Source: Bacteroidales bacterium (GTDB taxonomy: Bacteria > Bacteroidota > Bacteroidia > Bacteroidales > UBA4181). Taken from it: 48,029 nt of DNA. Made by a program: the position numbers and the translations under genes. The DNA is taken from the NCBI GenBank assembly GCA_031271175.1, contig JAISWE010000006.1, positions 1 through 48,029 on the forward strand. Reading direction: 5' to 3'. The notes beneath the pieces are model-generated. The model did not search any database. It was not told the origin of the DNA and saw nothing but the letters and a program-made list of their open reading frames with translations. Numbering within the stretch: the first letter of the stretch is position 1; the number at the start of each line of letters is the position of its first letter. Below, one piece after another: positions 20,601-27,632 of the stretch.

Positions 20601-21741
20601 GAAAGATACGGTTATCAAGGTCTGGGCAGTGCCGAACTCCAACTTCTCCGTAACGCCGACCCATCTGATCTATCCGAGTTCAACGGTGTCCATTGCCAAT
20701 CTGATACCGCCTGCGGAAAGAACGAACCTGACCTACAGGTGGGAGCTTTTGAAACAGGGAGAAACCACGCCCAAAATCATCTCCGGGCAGGAAGAACCGG
20801 GTCAATACACTATCGGCGACTGGGGTACCTATACCCTTACGCAAAACGTGTCTGCCCAGGACGGTCACTGTCCGGCGTTCTCTTCGAAGCAGATCCAAAT
20901 CGTACCGCCGGATCCGGTGGCCTCTTTCGACTCCATACCGCCCGCTTGTTCGCCTTACGACGTACAGTTCCATAATACGTCGAAAAACAGCTACCGGTAT
21001 CTGTGGGATTTCGGCGACGGACAAACCTCCGCGCTGGAAAATCCGCTGCACCGCTACGAAGACCCGGGGTATTACATTGTGACGCTGGTTGCCCGGGGCG
21101 ATGCCGTCAATCCGGACATCACCACCAGCGTAGTGATGGTCAATCCGGTGCCGAATGCCGCCTTCCTGGTTAAACCCGAATTTATGTGGGTGAACCAGAC
21201 CGCCTACACCTTCAACCTGACTTCGCACATCACTCCTGCCGGCGCGGTGTACGACATCTGGTACAAGTGGGATTTCGGCGACGGTACGGACATCGACACC
21301 CTCCAGCAACCGGAACACGTTTACCGGAAAGCCGGAAAATTTGATGTAACCCTGACCGTAGGCACTTACGGCGAACCGGCGTGCACCACTACGCGGACTA
21401 TCGTGCAGGCGGTTGAGGTAGAGTCCGCCGGCGATCTCATCTTCCCGAACGCCTTCAGACCCGATCCCAACGGCGAACCGAGCGACATCGTTCCCAGCGA
21501 ACAGTCGTACAGGAACTACCTGTTCTTCCCGCCTGTGCTGCAACCCACCAGAGAATACCAGCTCGCGGTTTATAACCGGTGGGGACAGCTGATTTACCGG
21601 ACTACCGATCCGGGGCGCGGCTGGACGGGATATTACAAGGGACAATTGTGTCCGGAAGGCGTATATGTATATCGCGTCTGGGGAACCTTCACCAATGGGC
21701 AGTCTTTCCAGAAACGGGGGGATATCCTTTTGATGAGATAG
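11668..21741 (+). CDS. giant PKD/Ig-like repeat surface protein with T9SS type-B (gliding-motility-associated) C-terminal domain
   Basis: 3357 aa. Signal peptide ends DTARAQ; many ~100-aa modules ending in KP.P; PKD motifs LWDFGDGVTS, LWDFGDGQTS, KWDFGDGTDI. C-terminus FPNAFRPDPNGEPSD...LAVYNRWGQLIYRTTDPGRGWTGYYKGQLCPEGVYVYRVWGTFTNGQSFQKRGDILLMR is a type-B CTD. Confidence 0.93.
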   Translation: MSRCINNNALCRQDRCRFFLRAGKIGWLALLLVCLMPDTARAQCDFWEDDDQRPLGTANACANPERQYTVTIRRAILQGTYPASQLSFGIHWGDGTPDTEISALSCTLSPSPWPGYDYYVSAPVTHNYPISPLCMYQSQSYVTINGTTVCNSLTKKNVTVWSTDDLGSGSLLLKSDEVNGVVEYLVCEREPVNINFRDLSTLACNFTEADAANAYSYNLQARRTQFAFGVTNADGAPLPPEVSVGGNPVTDAGGALISGVYETTPVQVHSPIVTDQKMSYPTPDITIPADKTVAGQRFTIELRNWNSCNSYPGNSPVTVTASILVTETPYNPAAATLTFCHQNHYSAPNNAKFNHTVTHTSPLNATMTGGTYIWYNDNAGSPGNTVLKSSTSNTFNPATEPSATYRLNPAVAGHYDYWVRYVKTRTVNGQTVTCQTKLVKVRWTVRNDISAVPGNPVSSTGKMEACPDESITLSYPTPPAAATYGGNTVYKWEYSTNGGTTWTAATGGSDFTQTATGQNATITLRNAGTGPITYQIRIHREWENPIASPAVSGCKYSYTGSNCNTCPGNSTTITLTANPKPRANLAGGGTICPDEDIKLNVTGLYAKQNPSTPYYRVHIKLNEGANPGQEFDLDFNTANATVNGAVTVNPANGTATRYTIAEVSDRVTGCINTGTGTADVYKRATLLPPTWDSKPADVLCANTAYTWDASALPSVTLTGTNPPANQPQNIEYLWSAWNTDTHPADDQYTLNSGAAAVPNGTSRSISVSYRYSTQAAQSAKTDKYCSSTAQTHAVTVIPKPGAATVVSNQTVCNGDDATVRVNLTGVANSNWNFIWRLTKGAVVYTSPPVTGIPGNAAGTYSNYAVTIPNSAFLGTPKDGAYTFEIVSVWQDRLGASGCPGTVTNNAVTVTVRKVPAATLSGTETICEKMPYTIPYPDFSLNGDAGGTYSVTYHSDKPGATDQTVTGIAAGGGLTIPASMIKEGAAHTIITIVNVKQTVGALECDGGAGTGSFDIETQAAPNAGSDQSICAPFYTSITMTADPVPPPGGTWVLAGKNPTTAADPTLSSNTDENATVTFTDPGVYKYAWVTSAGCPDTVVLTYEKAAEQAIVNKTTRIVCGNEITLTGTTSLNALQPWEVGTWSLYSAPPGGEIVSPSTCGVEGSFPLEGAGQYTSPPPAIACGIHSPVAAIEVNKPGVYVFRWEVRTNCSYTVDSIKVTFKQIPQTVQVPAFQFCEDSDTTITFRDVDPTFETDILYRWTHNGVLGGPFTDNPATIIAPVQYPSVSGDMNYTISVTPSKNGCTGVAMNFTATARPKPHLNPQSDQVLCPREGVELEINPSLTNMTGGIRYEWKGLPAPHPNPGVTDGSAQVNTSPYKYVLQAASNNTSFPQTGDIGIVASVRGCVSDTLKFNVTVKPQPVITLSDAGRQYCPDLNVEQADMTQFSADIPGTDFIWTYTGAAIGFSGANQAATPVMAVPGNYTTVPSFTTASNLTNGNLHGTVTLTASYDGCDTTRSFTVDVKPKPVIRVDHANETLCAAKDASDVRYFSEIKPQPGVGYTYTPVYSFVSRQGLFTNTLTSALDIPVTGAIMDDIRVPESNGANDSIMLVVVTPTLNGCKGDSVTVELVAHPLPVIDTIPDQKTCPATAFQEVNFSSNLPASFISYYTYQFGSTNVGMGANASANSTYVPSFTAINNTGSGDITSSVSVNARSIYGCMNAVTEIYNYVVFPKPVIQQPDMALIGSPPVASVNNRFCPGDKVSFADFATQITKTGITIDYSWYLSGPYSGSIGLNPSFGSDSVPSFTAAQNLSGANISVPLIMTATSSDGCVSADAQITLTLLTAPRMNPILDREECPLTEIPGISFSANIALSPSEFFWQLDNTGISGGGGTTPLLGPNIDQTGWIPIFTTPENISGTPVTGNFMVWAAAASGTNFCVGDTVHFSFTVKPKPDVWLDTIAGTAVVDRFYCPDAATDIYTFRSGNAGVSQYRWSYGTEIGLNTPGNQIGNYIPSFITRNQGNSGLNTVDSKFIVQSVLNGCYSDTARFTVTVGPMPQVTLPPDTALCAGIPVCPKPFNVISDTTGTAYDYEFVWTATNFAELQRWPLGSGALPPGGNSHLPCFIGDTTHASYGTNTLWGVTPKMLNVTVTPQYYYEQGTPLQKLCVNPNPSYVRYQINPLPNTRFLPSDDKCVRDGELKIYQVQTPESVGSYYEWGVEDTLHLPDTSVGAPTIHPTILHEQFAVFVYPNPAANWEGYITVRERNTFGCWADTMYQHVRVITAPAIFAGNDTLICSGEVLRLNGKLLNPAIAPANCAGTVGGPGCINYEWFPNTSLVQDGTVDGEGALDYLTLRPRVRPYGNMRLTLRANLDGCWSFPDTINIAVGRTPNTPVIPDNTYCQTETPMTVKFLSATDPTDSIRWFRGGVDGVMNWTSVDALIPSAYDQDTVNMLLHPNAIPSPLVFLGSNDEAVIRYGVYLISSDGCLSDTALTTMRIRNVPDKFPSDTTEYCRNGLTSFMLDAGDNVRWYSDTIYPPNPNIPGAELFTGRFYNANHIITGDTAFYIKKQAPNGCWSYYAEKKLMVHDNPVIQYTLTDSIGCADLDTKLDNLAVDPDVTYIVNWGDAQLDTISAMASINHTYSNNTAYNSLMLFRFDAISKINHDLNGQYCSSNSSKQVVVFPKVQAVIQGLSPGICDQSEISSVYQQHMSLYAQGNGTEFLWDFGDGVTSTQRNVDHVFVSSLSLPAKYNTPDTITVTLTASTGQNSFNGNTYPACSVVVTGEIVLWPTPKAEFTYTDMDGNLMPAWVCSPNNVTFDNLQWNAGPPSDNGVNGNDVRYEWTVDLGANTGIDTLFRFNNTNFTAKTTMLKLTATNTFYGCSDTMIRSIQVMPRLSVDFNITQDNGCAPLTIELNSESMGAKFSRWFWDVDHKPLAPDDGTLHPLPETGDHIIHTFLNPSTTDSAVYHIWLRTETGTSVAQCYMWKDTVIKVWAVPNSNFSVTPTHLIYPSSTVSIANLIPPAERTNLTYRWELLKQGETTPKIISGQEEPGQYTIGDWGTYTLTQNVSAQDGHCPAFSSKQIQIVPPDPVASFDSIPPACSPYDVQFHNTSKNSYRYLWDFGDGQTSALENPLHRYEDPGYYIVTLVARGDAVNPDITTSVVMVNPVPNAAFLVKPEFMWVNQTAYTFNLTSHITPAGAVYDIWYKWDFGDGTDIDTLQQPEHVYRKAGKFDVTLTVGTYGEPACTTTRTIVQAVEVESAGDLIFPNAFRPDPNGEPSDIVPSEQSYRNYLFFPPVLQPTREYQLAVYNRWGQLIYRTTDPGRGWTGYYKGQLCPEGVYVYRVWGTFTNGQSFQKRGDILLMR

Positions 21742-21767
21742 TCGTAAAATGTTACAGTTGAAAATAA

Positions 21768-22814
21768 ATGAAAATGATTCGATATAAGAAATGTATGTGC
21801 ACAGGGGCTTTTATCTGGGCATGGCTGTTTTCGGTCGATGCCCAGAAGCCTCAGTTTTCGCAGTATTATGCCTCTCCCTTGCTGATAGCGCCCTCTTTTG
21901 CGGGTAACTCGCTTGGTACGCGCGCCTTTGTCAATTTTCGCGATCAATGGGCAAACATGCCCGGCTCTTTTACCACCTATTCGCTGGCGCTGGATAACAA
22001 TTTCTATTCCATCAACAGCGGCGCGGGAGTGGTCTTTCTCCGCGACGTCGCCGGCAAGGTGCGTTACGGCAACACCATGGCGGCGCTCTTGTACTCCTAT
22101 CGGTTCAATTTCAACAACGAATGGAGAATACGTCCGGGCATCGCTTTTTCGTGGACCCAGCACAGCATCGATTTTCCCAGCGCTATTTTCCCCGACCAGA
22201 TTTGGGAAATGGGTATCAGTCCGGCTACTATCGAAAAAACCGTCGATCCTTATTCCTACTTCGACGCCGAAGTATCGGCAGTGTTCTATAACAGAAGGAT
22301 GTGGTTCGGACTGGATGTGAGTAACCTGATGCGTCCGGTTTCGTCCTTCTCGCATTTACAGTCGCGTATTCCCATGCAGTGGACGCAATTCGGCGGTTGC
22401 AACTTCCGACTGAACCGCGGTTTAGGCTCTGCATCCCAGATATTGTCGGTCAACTATCTGGCAAAAATAGCCCAGTGGTCATCCGCCACCTTTTACCAGT
22501 TCGAAGTAGGCGCCAACTGGATCCGCTCTCCATTGCTGCTGGGAGTGGCATGGCGAGGGTTGCCCAATTTCAAATCTCCCTATTCTTCCTACGACGCTGT
22601 TATCATTACGGCAGGCGTAGCCTTCGGCAATTTCACGGTGGGCTACAGCTACGATTTCACCGTATCATCGCTGGGACCGGCAACAGGAGGCTCACACGAA
22701 GTGACGCTTTCCTTTTCCTTCAACGAAGGCAACAGAAACGACCGGAAAAGTTCCATCCCCTGCCCGGGATTAGTGAAAAGCCTGATGTTTGGAGATAAAG
22801 AATCGTACAGATAA
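21768..22814 (+). CDS. PorP/SprF family type IX secretion system membrane protein
   Basis: AQKPQFSQYYASPLLIAPSFAGNSLGTRAFVNFRDQWANMPGSFTTYSLALD is the characteristic PorP/SprF N-terminus; located directly after a type-B CTD protein. Confidence 0.92.
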   Translation: MKMIRYKKCMCTGAFIWAWLFSVDAQKPQFSQYYASPLLIAPSFAGNSLGTRAFVNFRDQWANMPGSFTTYSLALDNNFYSINSGAGVVFLRDVAGKVRYGNTMAALLYSYRFNFNNEWRIRPGIAFSWTQHSIDFPSAIFPDQIWEMGISPATIEKTVDPYSYFDAEVSAVFYNRRMWFGLDVSNLMRPVSSFSHLQSRIPMQWTQFGGCNFRLNRGLGSASQILSVNYLAKIAQWSSATFYQFEVGANWIRSPLLLGVAWRGLPNFKSPYSSYDAVIITAGVAFGNFTVGYSYDFTVSSLGPATGGSHEVTLSFSFNEGNRNDRKSSIPCPGLVKSLMFGDKESYR

Positions 22815-22815
22815 T

Positions 22816-22850
22816 AGTGAATAGTGAACAGTGAATAATTAATGTGAATA
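22816..22850. repeat. 7-bp microsatellite (AGTGAAT)n spanning the DUF4249 gene start
   Basis: agtgaat agtgaac agtgaat aattaat gtgaata. Confidence 0.8.
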
Positions 22851-23935
22851 GATTTCTTTGTTTGCCGGCAGTTTTCCTCGTTTTACTAACGACGCTCCTG
22901 TCCTGCGAAAGCATGATACGGTACATCGACATCGAAAGCGACGACCGCTCGCCCCTGCTGGCGGTGAGCGCTACCATCGACACAGACAGCGGCGCGTTCA
23001 GCATCTGTTTTACGGAAGCCCGTTCTATGGCATCGTACGGCAATTGGCGTCCCGACAATGAAACGATCATCCGTCGAGGCAGCATCACCCTCTATGAGGA
23101 CGATCGCCTTTTCTTCCGTAAAGAAAGCGAAGGCAACGGATTCGACATGTCGCTGAGCAACTCTCGTAGCGGCTACGCTTTCGCAACGACACAACTCCCT
23201 TTTCAGGCTGGCAAAAGCTACCGGCTGGAACTTAACATCGAGGGATACCCTCTTGCCGTAGCCGTAGCTACAATGCCCGACGCCCCTGTGATAGAAAGTT
23301 CCGAACTGGACTTGGGACAGCCTGTGAAACGCACCCGCATCCGCAGGGTGGAACGGTTCGGAAACAGCGAAACGGCTTACCATTCCGGCCTTTTCTATCC
23401 ACTGAATGTACGCCTGTCCGACAACGCTCCGGAGAGGGATTACTACTTGCTAAGACAGCGCACCCACACACAATTCGACGACAACGTTTATGCCTTTCCG
23501 CTGGAAGTTGCCATCGGCAACAGGGCGATCATTCAGGACAACCCCGACCTGGAAGAGGCATATTTTCTTGGAGATGAAGAGGCAGAGGTGTATCTTTTCG
23601 ACTGTATGCTGTTGTCCGACATGTCATTTGCCAACACTACCGGTCTTATCGATTTGCTGGTACCTTTCGAAGTGGCCGGAGAACAATCGTCCCAATCAAT
23701 GTGCGAAAATCCCGTGCATACGGTATCTTACCTTCTCCTCTCGCATCTTTCGCAAGGTACGTTTGCTTACTACCGCAGTCTTGTGTTGCAATACAACGGT
23801 ATCGGCTTCTTTACCGAACCGGTGTCCATCGCGTCGAACATCGAAAACGGTTACGGCTGTTTTGCCGCCCTCAACACGGTGAGGAAAGACATCGCCGATT
23901 TTTATGTCTGCGAAGGCTTTTGGGATGGGGACTGA
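22844..23935 (+). CDS. DUF4249-type lipoprotein
   Basis: Lipobox-type signal MNRFLCLPAVFLVLLTTLLSCES with GTG start; SPLLAVSATIDTDSGAFSICFTEARS and later YYLLRQRTHTQFDDN pattern of DUF4249. Confidence 0.75.
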   Translation: MNRFLCLPAVFLVLLTTLLSCESMIRYIDIESDDRSPLLAVSATIDTDSGAFSICFTEARSMASYGNWRPDNETIIRRGSITLYEDDRLFFRKESEGNGFDMSLSNSRSGYAFATTQLPFQAGKSYRLELNIEGYPLAVAVATMPDAPVIESSELDLGQPVKRTRIRRVERFGNSETAYHSGLFYPLNVRLSDNAPERDYYLLRQRTHTQFDDNVYAFPLEVAIGNRAIIQDNPDLEEAYFLGDEEAEVYLFDCMLLSDMSFANTTGLIDLLVPFEVAGEQSSQSMCENPVHTVSYLLLSHLSQGTFAYYRSLVLQYNGIGFFTEPVSIASNIENGYGCFAALNTVRKDIADFYVCEGFWDGD

Positions 23936-23974
23936 CAACCAACCATAAGCTAAAGCATACGGCTAATAAAGTGC

Positions 23975-23987
23975 TGTCCCTGCGGGA
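23975..23987. repeat. short palindrome GTCCC-TGC-GGGAC (possible stem-loop)
   Basis: Perfect 5-bp arms followed by TTTT; between the DUF4249 gene and the 22-bp array. Confidence 0.6.
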
Positions 23988-24022
23988 CTTTTCGCTATTT
24001 CGCTTGTGAAGATAGCAGGCCA

Positions 24023-24118
24023 TTTCCCTCTAAACAAAAATAAATTTCTCTCTAAACACAGATAAATTTCTCTCTAAACAAAAATAAATTTCTCTCTAAG
24101 GAGAAATTTCTCTCTGAC
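24023..24118. repeat. 22-bp tandem array (4-5 units), TTTCTCTCTAAACAAAAATAAA
   Basis: Units start at 24023, 24045, 24067, 24089 (22 bp apart) and 24107 (shortened). Confidence 0.95.
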
Positions 24119-24536
24119 AGGTGGAAAAAAGAAGGTCGTCGCTTTGCGTCATGATTAATTTGCCGTGCCGGATGCCTTTCAGGGAGATGAGTTTGTCGGC
24201 AAGCAGCGTCAGATTTTTGGCTTGTCCCTTTACGGCAATGATTTCGAGACAGATATGATGCGAAAGGTGGAAATGCTGTACTGCCAGTATTTCATTCAGA
24301 AATTCATGCTGAATATCGCTCAGTTTGCAAGCAAGTTCACGCTTATGGTGGTCGTACAGCAGCGTGATGGCGCCTGCTACCGTATGGTTGCATTGCCATT
24401 TCTTTTCTACCAGGTTGCGTTCTATCAGTTGCCGTATGGCCTGCGAACGATTGGGAAAATTATTCTCCTTCACATACAGATCCAGGGCTTTCAACAACTC
24501 GGCTTCCAGGGAAACGCTAAAACGGGACACGGACAT
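24096..24536 (-). CDS. nikR: nickel-responsive regulator NikR (CopG/RHH family)
   Basis: N-terminal RHH RFSVSLEAELLKALDLYVKENNFPNRSQAIRQLIE; metal site VQHFHLSHHICLEIIAVKG. Confidence 0.9.
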   Translation of the reverse strand: MSVSRFSVSLEAELLKALDLYVKENNFPNRSQAIRQLIERNLVEKKWQCNHTVAGAITLLYDHHKRELACKLSDIQHEFLNEILAVQHFHLSHHICLEIIAVKGQAKNLTLLADKLISLKGIRHGKLIMTQSDDLLFSTCQREISP

Positions 24537-24709
24537 AGTATTACTTTTTCAAAAAATCGTATAGCAAAGATAATACATATTTTTTATTTCTTAAAAGATT
24601 TTTCGCAAATACGGAATTAATACCTTCGGATTGGAAGAATTGTTGTATCTTTCCTCTGTAAAAAAACTTTTTTTCATTTCTTGCGCTTGGAAAACCCAAG
24701 TTTTTCATG

Positions 24710-24717
24710 TAATTTTG
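24710..24717 (+). promoter_or_regulatory. TAATTTTG -7 promoter box for tRNA-Lys
   Basis: TAnnTTTG match 18 nt before the tRNA. Confidence 0.5.
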
Positions 24718-24734
24718 CGGCACCAAAAAACCAA

Positions 24735-24807
24735 GACTCCGTAGCTCAGTTGGTAGAGCAATTGACTCTTAATCAATGGGTCGAGAGTTCGAGCCTCTCC
24801 GGGGTCA
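24735..24807 (+). tRNA. tRNA-Lys (anticodon CTT), CCA not fully encoded
   Basis: GACTCCG-TA-GCTC AGTTGGTA GAGC-A-ATTGA CTCTTAA TCAAT-GGGTC-GAGAG TTCGAGC CTCTC-CGGGGTC-A, followed by CCC. Confidence 0.94.
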
Positions 24808-24818
24808 CCCGTCATAAG

Positions 24819-24855
24819 ACACAATCACCTTTTTTTAGGGGTTGTGTTTTTTTAT
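24819..24855. terminator. rho-independent-type hairpin between tRNA-Lys and folC
   Basis: ACACAATCACC-TTTTTTTA-GGGGTTGTGT followed by TTTTTTTATTT. Confidence 0.7.
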
Positions 24856-26174
24856 TTGGCTGCACGGTGTACATCCGTAAATAGCTTTAATATTTCGCTT
24901 ACGACAAAGATACTGCCTCCGACAAAAATCAGGTCGTCGGAAGCGGCGTCGGCAAGGGCGGCTTTCAGGGCATCCGGAACGGAAGGATAGCTTTTGCCGG
25001 CAAGCCCATGCGGCTGTGCTTTCCGTTTCAGCGTTTTTGCATTCAAAGCCCTTGGAATATCCGCATTTGTGAAGTAATATACGGCGTCGGCAGGTAATAA
25101 TTTCAACATTCCCGTGATGTCTTTGTCGCTAACAAAGCCGATGATCATTCGTAGTGTTCGGAAAGTGCAGTTTTTCAATTGTCCTGTCACCCATGCGATT
25201 CCGGCCGTGTTATGGGCGGAATCGCATATTACGCGGGGATGCTGTTGCAAGGTTTCCCAGCGTCCGTGCAAGCCTGTTGTTTGTGCGGCATGTTCCAGCG
25301 CAGGCACGATATGTTCGGCTTTCAGCCGGATATTTGTATGAACGCGCAGCGCTTGAACGGTCATCAGTACGGTGATGATATTTTTTCGTTGATATTCCCC
25401 GCTCAGGTCGATTTTTACCGGTATGGGATGCGCTTTGCCGTGCTGCAGGATATGAAATGTCTGTCCTTCTGTTGTTGTCATGCTTCTGCCGACATCGGCA
25501 TATTGGTCGGCAAAGAGGACAAAGGTTTGCATTTCGCCGGCTTTGGTTTCAAACACAGGCGCTGTTTCGGCTTGTGTTTCTCCGATCACGACAGGAATAC
25601 CGGGCTTGATGATGCCTGCTTTTTCGGAAGCAATGGCTGCCGGCGTGTTGCCGAGGAACTGTACATGATCTGTGCTGATGTTGGTGATCACCGACAACAC
25701 CGGCGTAATGATATTGGTAGCGTCCAATCGTCCGCCCATGCCGGCTTCTATCACCGCCACATCTACTTTTCGGCGGGCGAAATGGTCGAAAGCCATGGCG
25801 GTAGTGACTTCAAAGAAACTTGCTTCTGTTTGCTTTAACACATCTATGCTTTTTTCCACAAATTCGGTCACTTCCTGTTCGGAAATCCATTCGCCGTTTA
25901 CTTTGATGCGTTCCCTAAAATCTATCAGGTGAGGAGAGGTGAACAGTCCGGTAGTGTAGCCGCACCCCTGCAATACCGCCGCCAGCATGTGCGCTACCGA
26001 CCCTTTGCCGTTGGTGCCTGCGATATGGATGGATGGATATTGTGTGTGCGGATGGCCATAGAACGCGCTTAATTCGCGGATGGTTTGCAGCCCGGGTTTG
26101 TACGCCGTTCCACCGCTATGATGGAAGACGGGCAACGAATGAAAAAGATAATCGACAGTTTCGGAATAATTCAT
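24852..26174 (-). CDS. folC: bifunctional folylpolyglutamate synthase/dihydrofolate synthase
   Basis: IHIAGTNGKGSVAHMLAAVLQ, LFTSPHLIDFRERI, EAGMGGRLDATNII and CDSAHNTAG motifs. Confidence 0.94.
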   Translation of the reverse strand: MNYSETVDYLFHSLPVFHHSGGTAYKPGLQTIRELSAFYGHPHTQYPSIHIAGTNGKGSVAHMLAAVLQGCGYTTGLFTSPHLIDFRERIKVNGEWISEQEVTEFVEKSIDVLKQTEASFFEVTTAMAFDHFARRKVDVAVIEAGMGGRLDATNIITPVLSVITNISTDHVQFLGNTPAAIASEKAGIIKPGIPVVIGETQAETAPVFETKAGEMQTFVLFADQYADVGRSMTTTEGQTFHILQHGKAHPIPVKIDLSGEYQRKNIITVLMTVQALRVHTNIRLKAEHIVPALEHAAQTTGLHGRWETLQQHPRVICDSAHNTAGIAWVTGQLKNCTFRTLRMIIGFVSDKDITGMLKLLPADAVYYFTNADIPRALNAKTLKRKAQPHGLAGKSYPSVPDALKAALADAASDDLIFVGGSIFVVSEILKLFTDVHRAAK

Positions 26175-26203
26175 GATGGCGGTATTTCCATGATGAATTT
26201 CTT

Positions 26204-26995
26204 TCAGAGGCTGTCCCTCTCAATATCTTTAAAGTATTTGTAAGTGCCTACTTTCAATTCGGCAGTGGCGTCTTCATCGCATACGATGATGGCTTTGGGA
26301 TGGAGTTGCAGCGCCGAAATTGTCCACATGTGGTTGACACTTCCTTCGACGGCATGGGACAACGCTCGCGCCTTGCCGTGTCCGTTGACGAGAACCAGCA
26401 CTTCCTGTGCGTCGAGTACTGTTCCTACGCCTACCGTCAGGGCGGTTTTAGGAACCGATGCAAGGTCGTTGCCGAAAAATCGTGCGTTGGCAATCACGGT
26501 ATCGGTAGTAAGCGTTTTCACCCTTGTACGCGACGCCAGCGACGACCCCGGCTCATTGAAAGCCAGATGACCGTCCGGCCCAACACCTCCCAGAAACAGA
26601 TGGATCATCCCGTACGATTTGATTTTCTCCTCATAACGCCGACACTCTTCCTGCAAATCCGAAGCGTTCCCGTTCAGGATGTTCACGTTTTCCTTTGGAA
26701 TGTCGATATTGCCGAAAAGGTGCTGCCACATGAAAGAGTGGTAACTCTGGGGATGAGTTTCCGGAATGCCCACATATTCGTCCATGTTGAAGGTGATCAC
26801 GTTTTTGAAGGATACTTTTCCTTCTTTATGAAGGCGTACCAGTTCCCGATAGGCGCCGACAGGCGACGAACCCGTAGGCAAGCCCAGCACAAAAGGTTTA
26901 CCGGCAGAGGGGGCAAAAGTTTGAATTTTTGAAACGATATAATGAGCCGCCCAATGGGATAATTGTTGATAATCCGGACAAATGATCAAACGCAT
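26204..26995 (-). CDS. nagB: glucosamine-6-phosphate deaminase
   Basis: [98 protein letters not shown]. Confidence 0.96.
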   Translation of the reverse strand: MRLIICPDYQQLSHWAAHYIVSKIQTFAPSAGKPFVLGLPTGSSPVGAYRELVRLHKEGKVSFKNVITFNMDEYVGIPETHPQSYHSFMWQHLFGNIDIPKENVNILNGNASDLQEECRRYEEKIKSYGMIHLFLGGVGPDGHLAFNEPGSSLASRTRVKTLTTDTVIANARFFGNDLASVPKTALTVGVGTVLDAQEVLVLVNGHGKARALSHAVEGSVNHMWTISALQLHPKAIIVCDEDATAELKVGTYKYFKDIERDSL

Positions 26996-27062
26996 GTATT
27001 TGGAATTTTAATTATGAAAATGCAAAAATATCTTTTATTTTTTTCCTGTCCAAATTTTCATG

Positions 27063-27070
27063 TAACTTTG
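27063..27070 (+). promoter_or_regulatory. TAACTTTG -7 promoter box upstream of thioesterase
   Basis: TAnnTTTG match 22 nt before the ATG at 27092. Confidence 0.5.
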
Positions 27071-27091
27071 CCAGCTGGTAATTTTACGGTC

Positions 27092-27508
27092 ATGACAAAC
27101 AATATATCTTTGAATGAGTTGAATGCGAGGATGAGCAATACTTTGGCAAGTCATCTTCATATTCGATGTACGCATGTTTCCGAAGGGAGGATAGAAGCGA
27201 CCATGCCTGTGGACAAGCGCACCCGCCAGCCCTTCGGCATATTGCACGGCGGAGCGACACTGGCGCTGGCGGAAACGGTAGCAGGGATAGGGTCGTTGGT
27301 GCTGTGCGGAGAGGAAGAAACCTGCGTGGGGATGCAGGTGAGCGGTAACCATGTGTCGTCTGCCGTTGAAGGGGATACCGTACATGCCGTAGCCACCATC
27401 ATCCATAAGGGGCGCACCACGCATGTGTGGAATGTGGATGTGTTCACCTCGGAAGGAAAGCTCGTTTCATCGGTACGTGTTGTCAACAGCATGTTACAGG
27501 TAAAATGA
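27092..27508 (+). CDS. hotdog-fold thioesterase (MenI/PaaI-type)
   Basis: TRQPFGILHGGATLALAETVAGIGSLV, GMQVSGNHVSSAVEGDTVHAVATIIHKGRTTHVWNVDVF. Confidence 0.9.
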   Translation: MTNNISLNELNARMSNTLASHLHIRCTHVSEGRIEATMPVDKRTRQPFGILHGGATLALAETVAGIGSLVLCGEEETCVGMQVSGNHVSSAVEGDTVHAVATIIHKGRTTHVWNVDVFTSEGKLVSSVRVVNSMLQVK

Positions 27509-27632
27509 CACTTGTCGCCGACGTCCTGTTCCGGATATACGAATAATAAATTGATGGTAATAAGGAAAAATATTTTTCCTTTTACTTTATTGGTTTTTTA
27601 CATTATTTTTGCAATTTCAAAATAAATATAAA

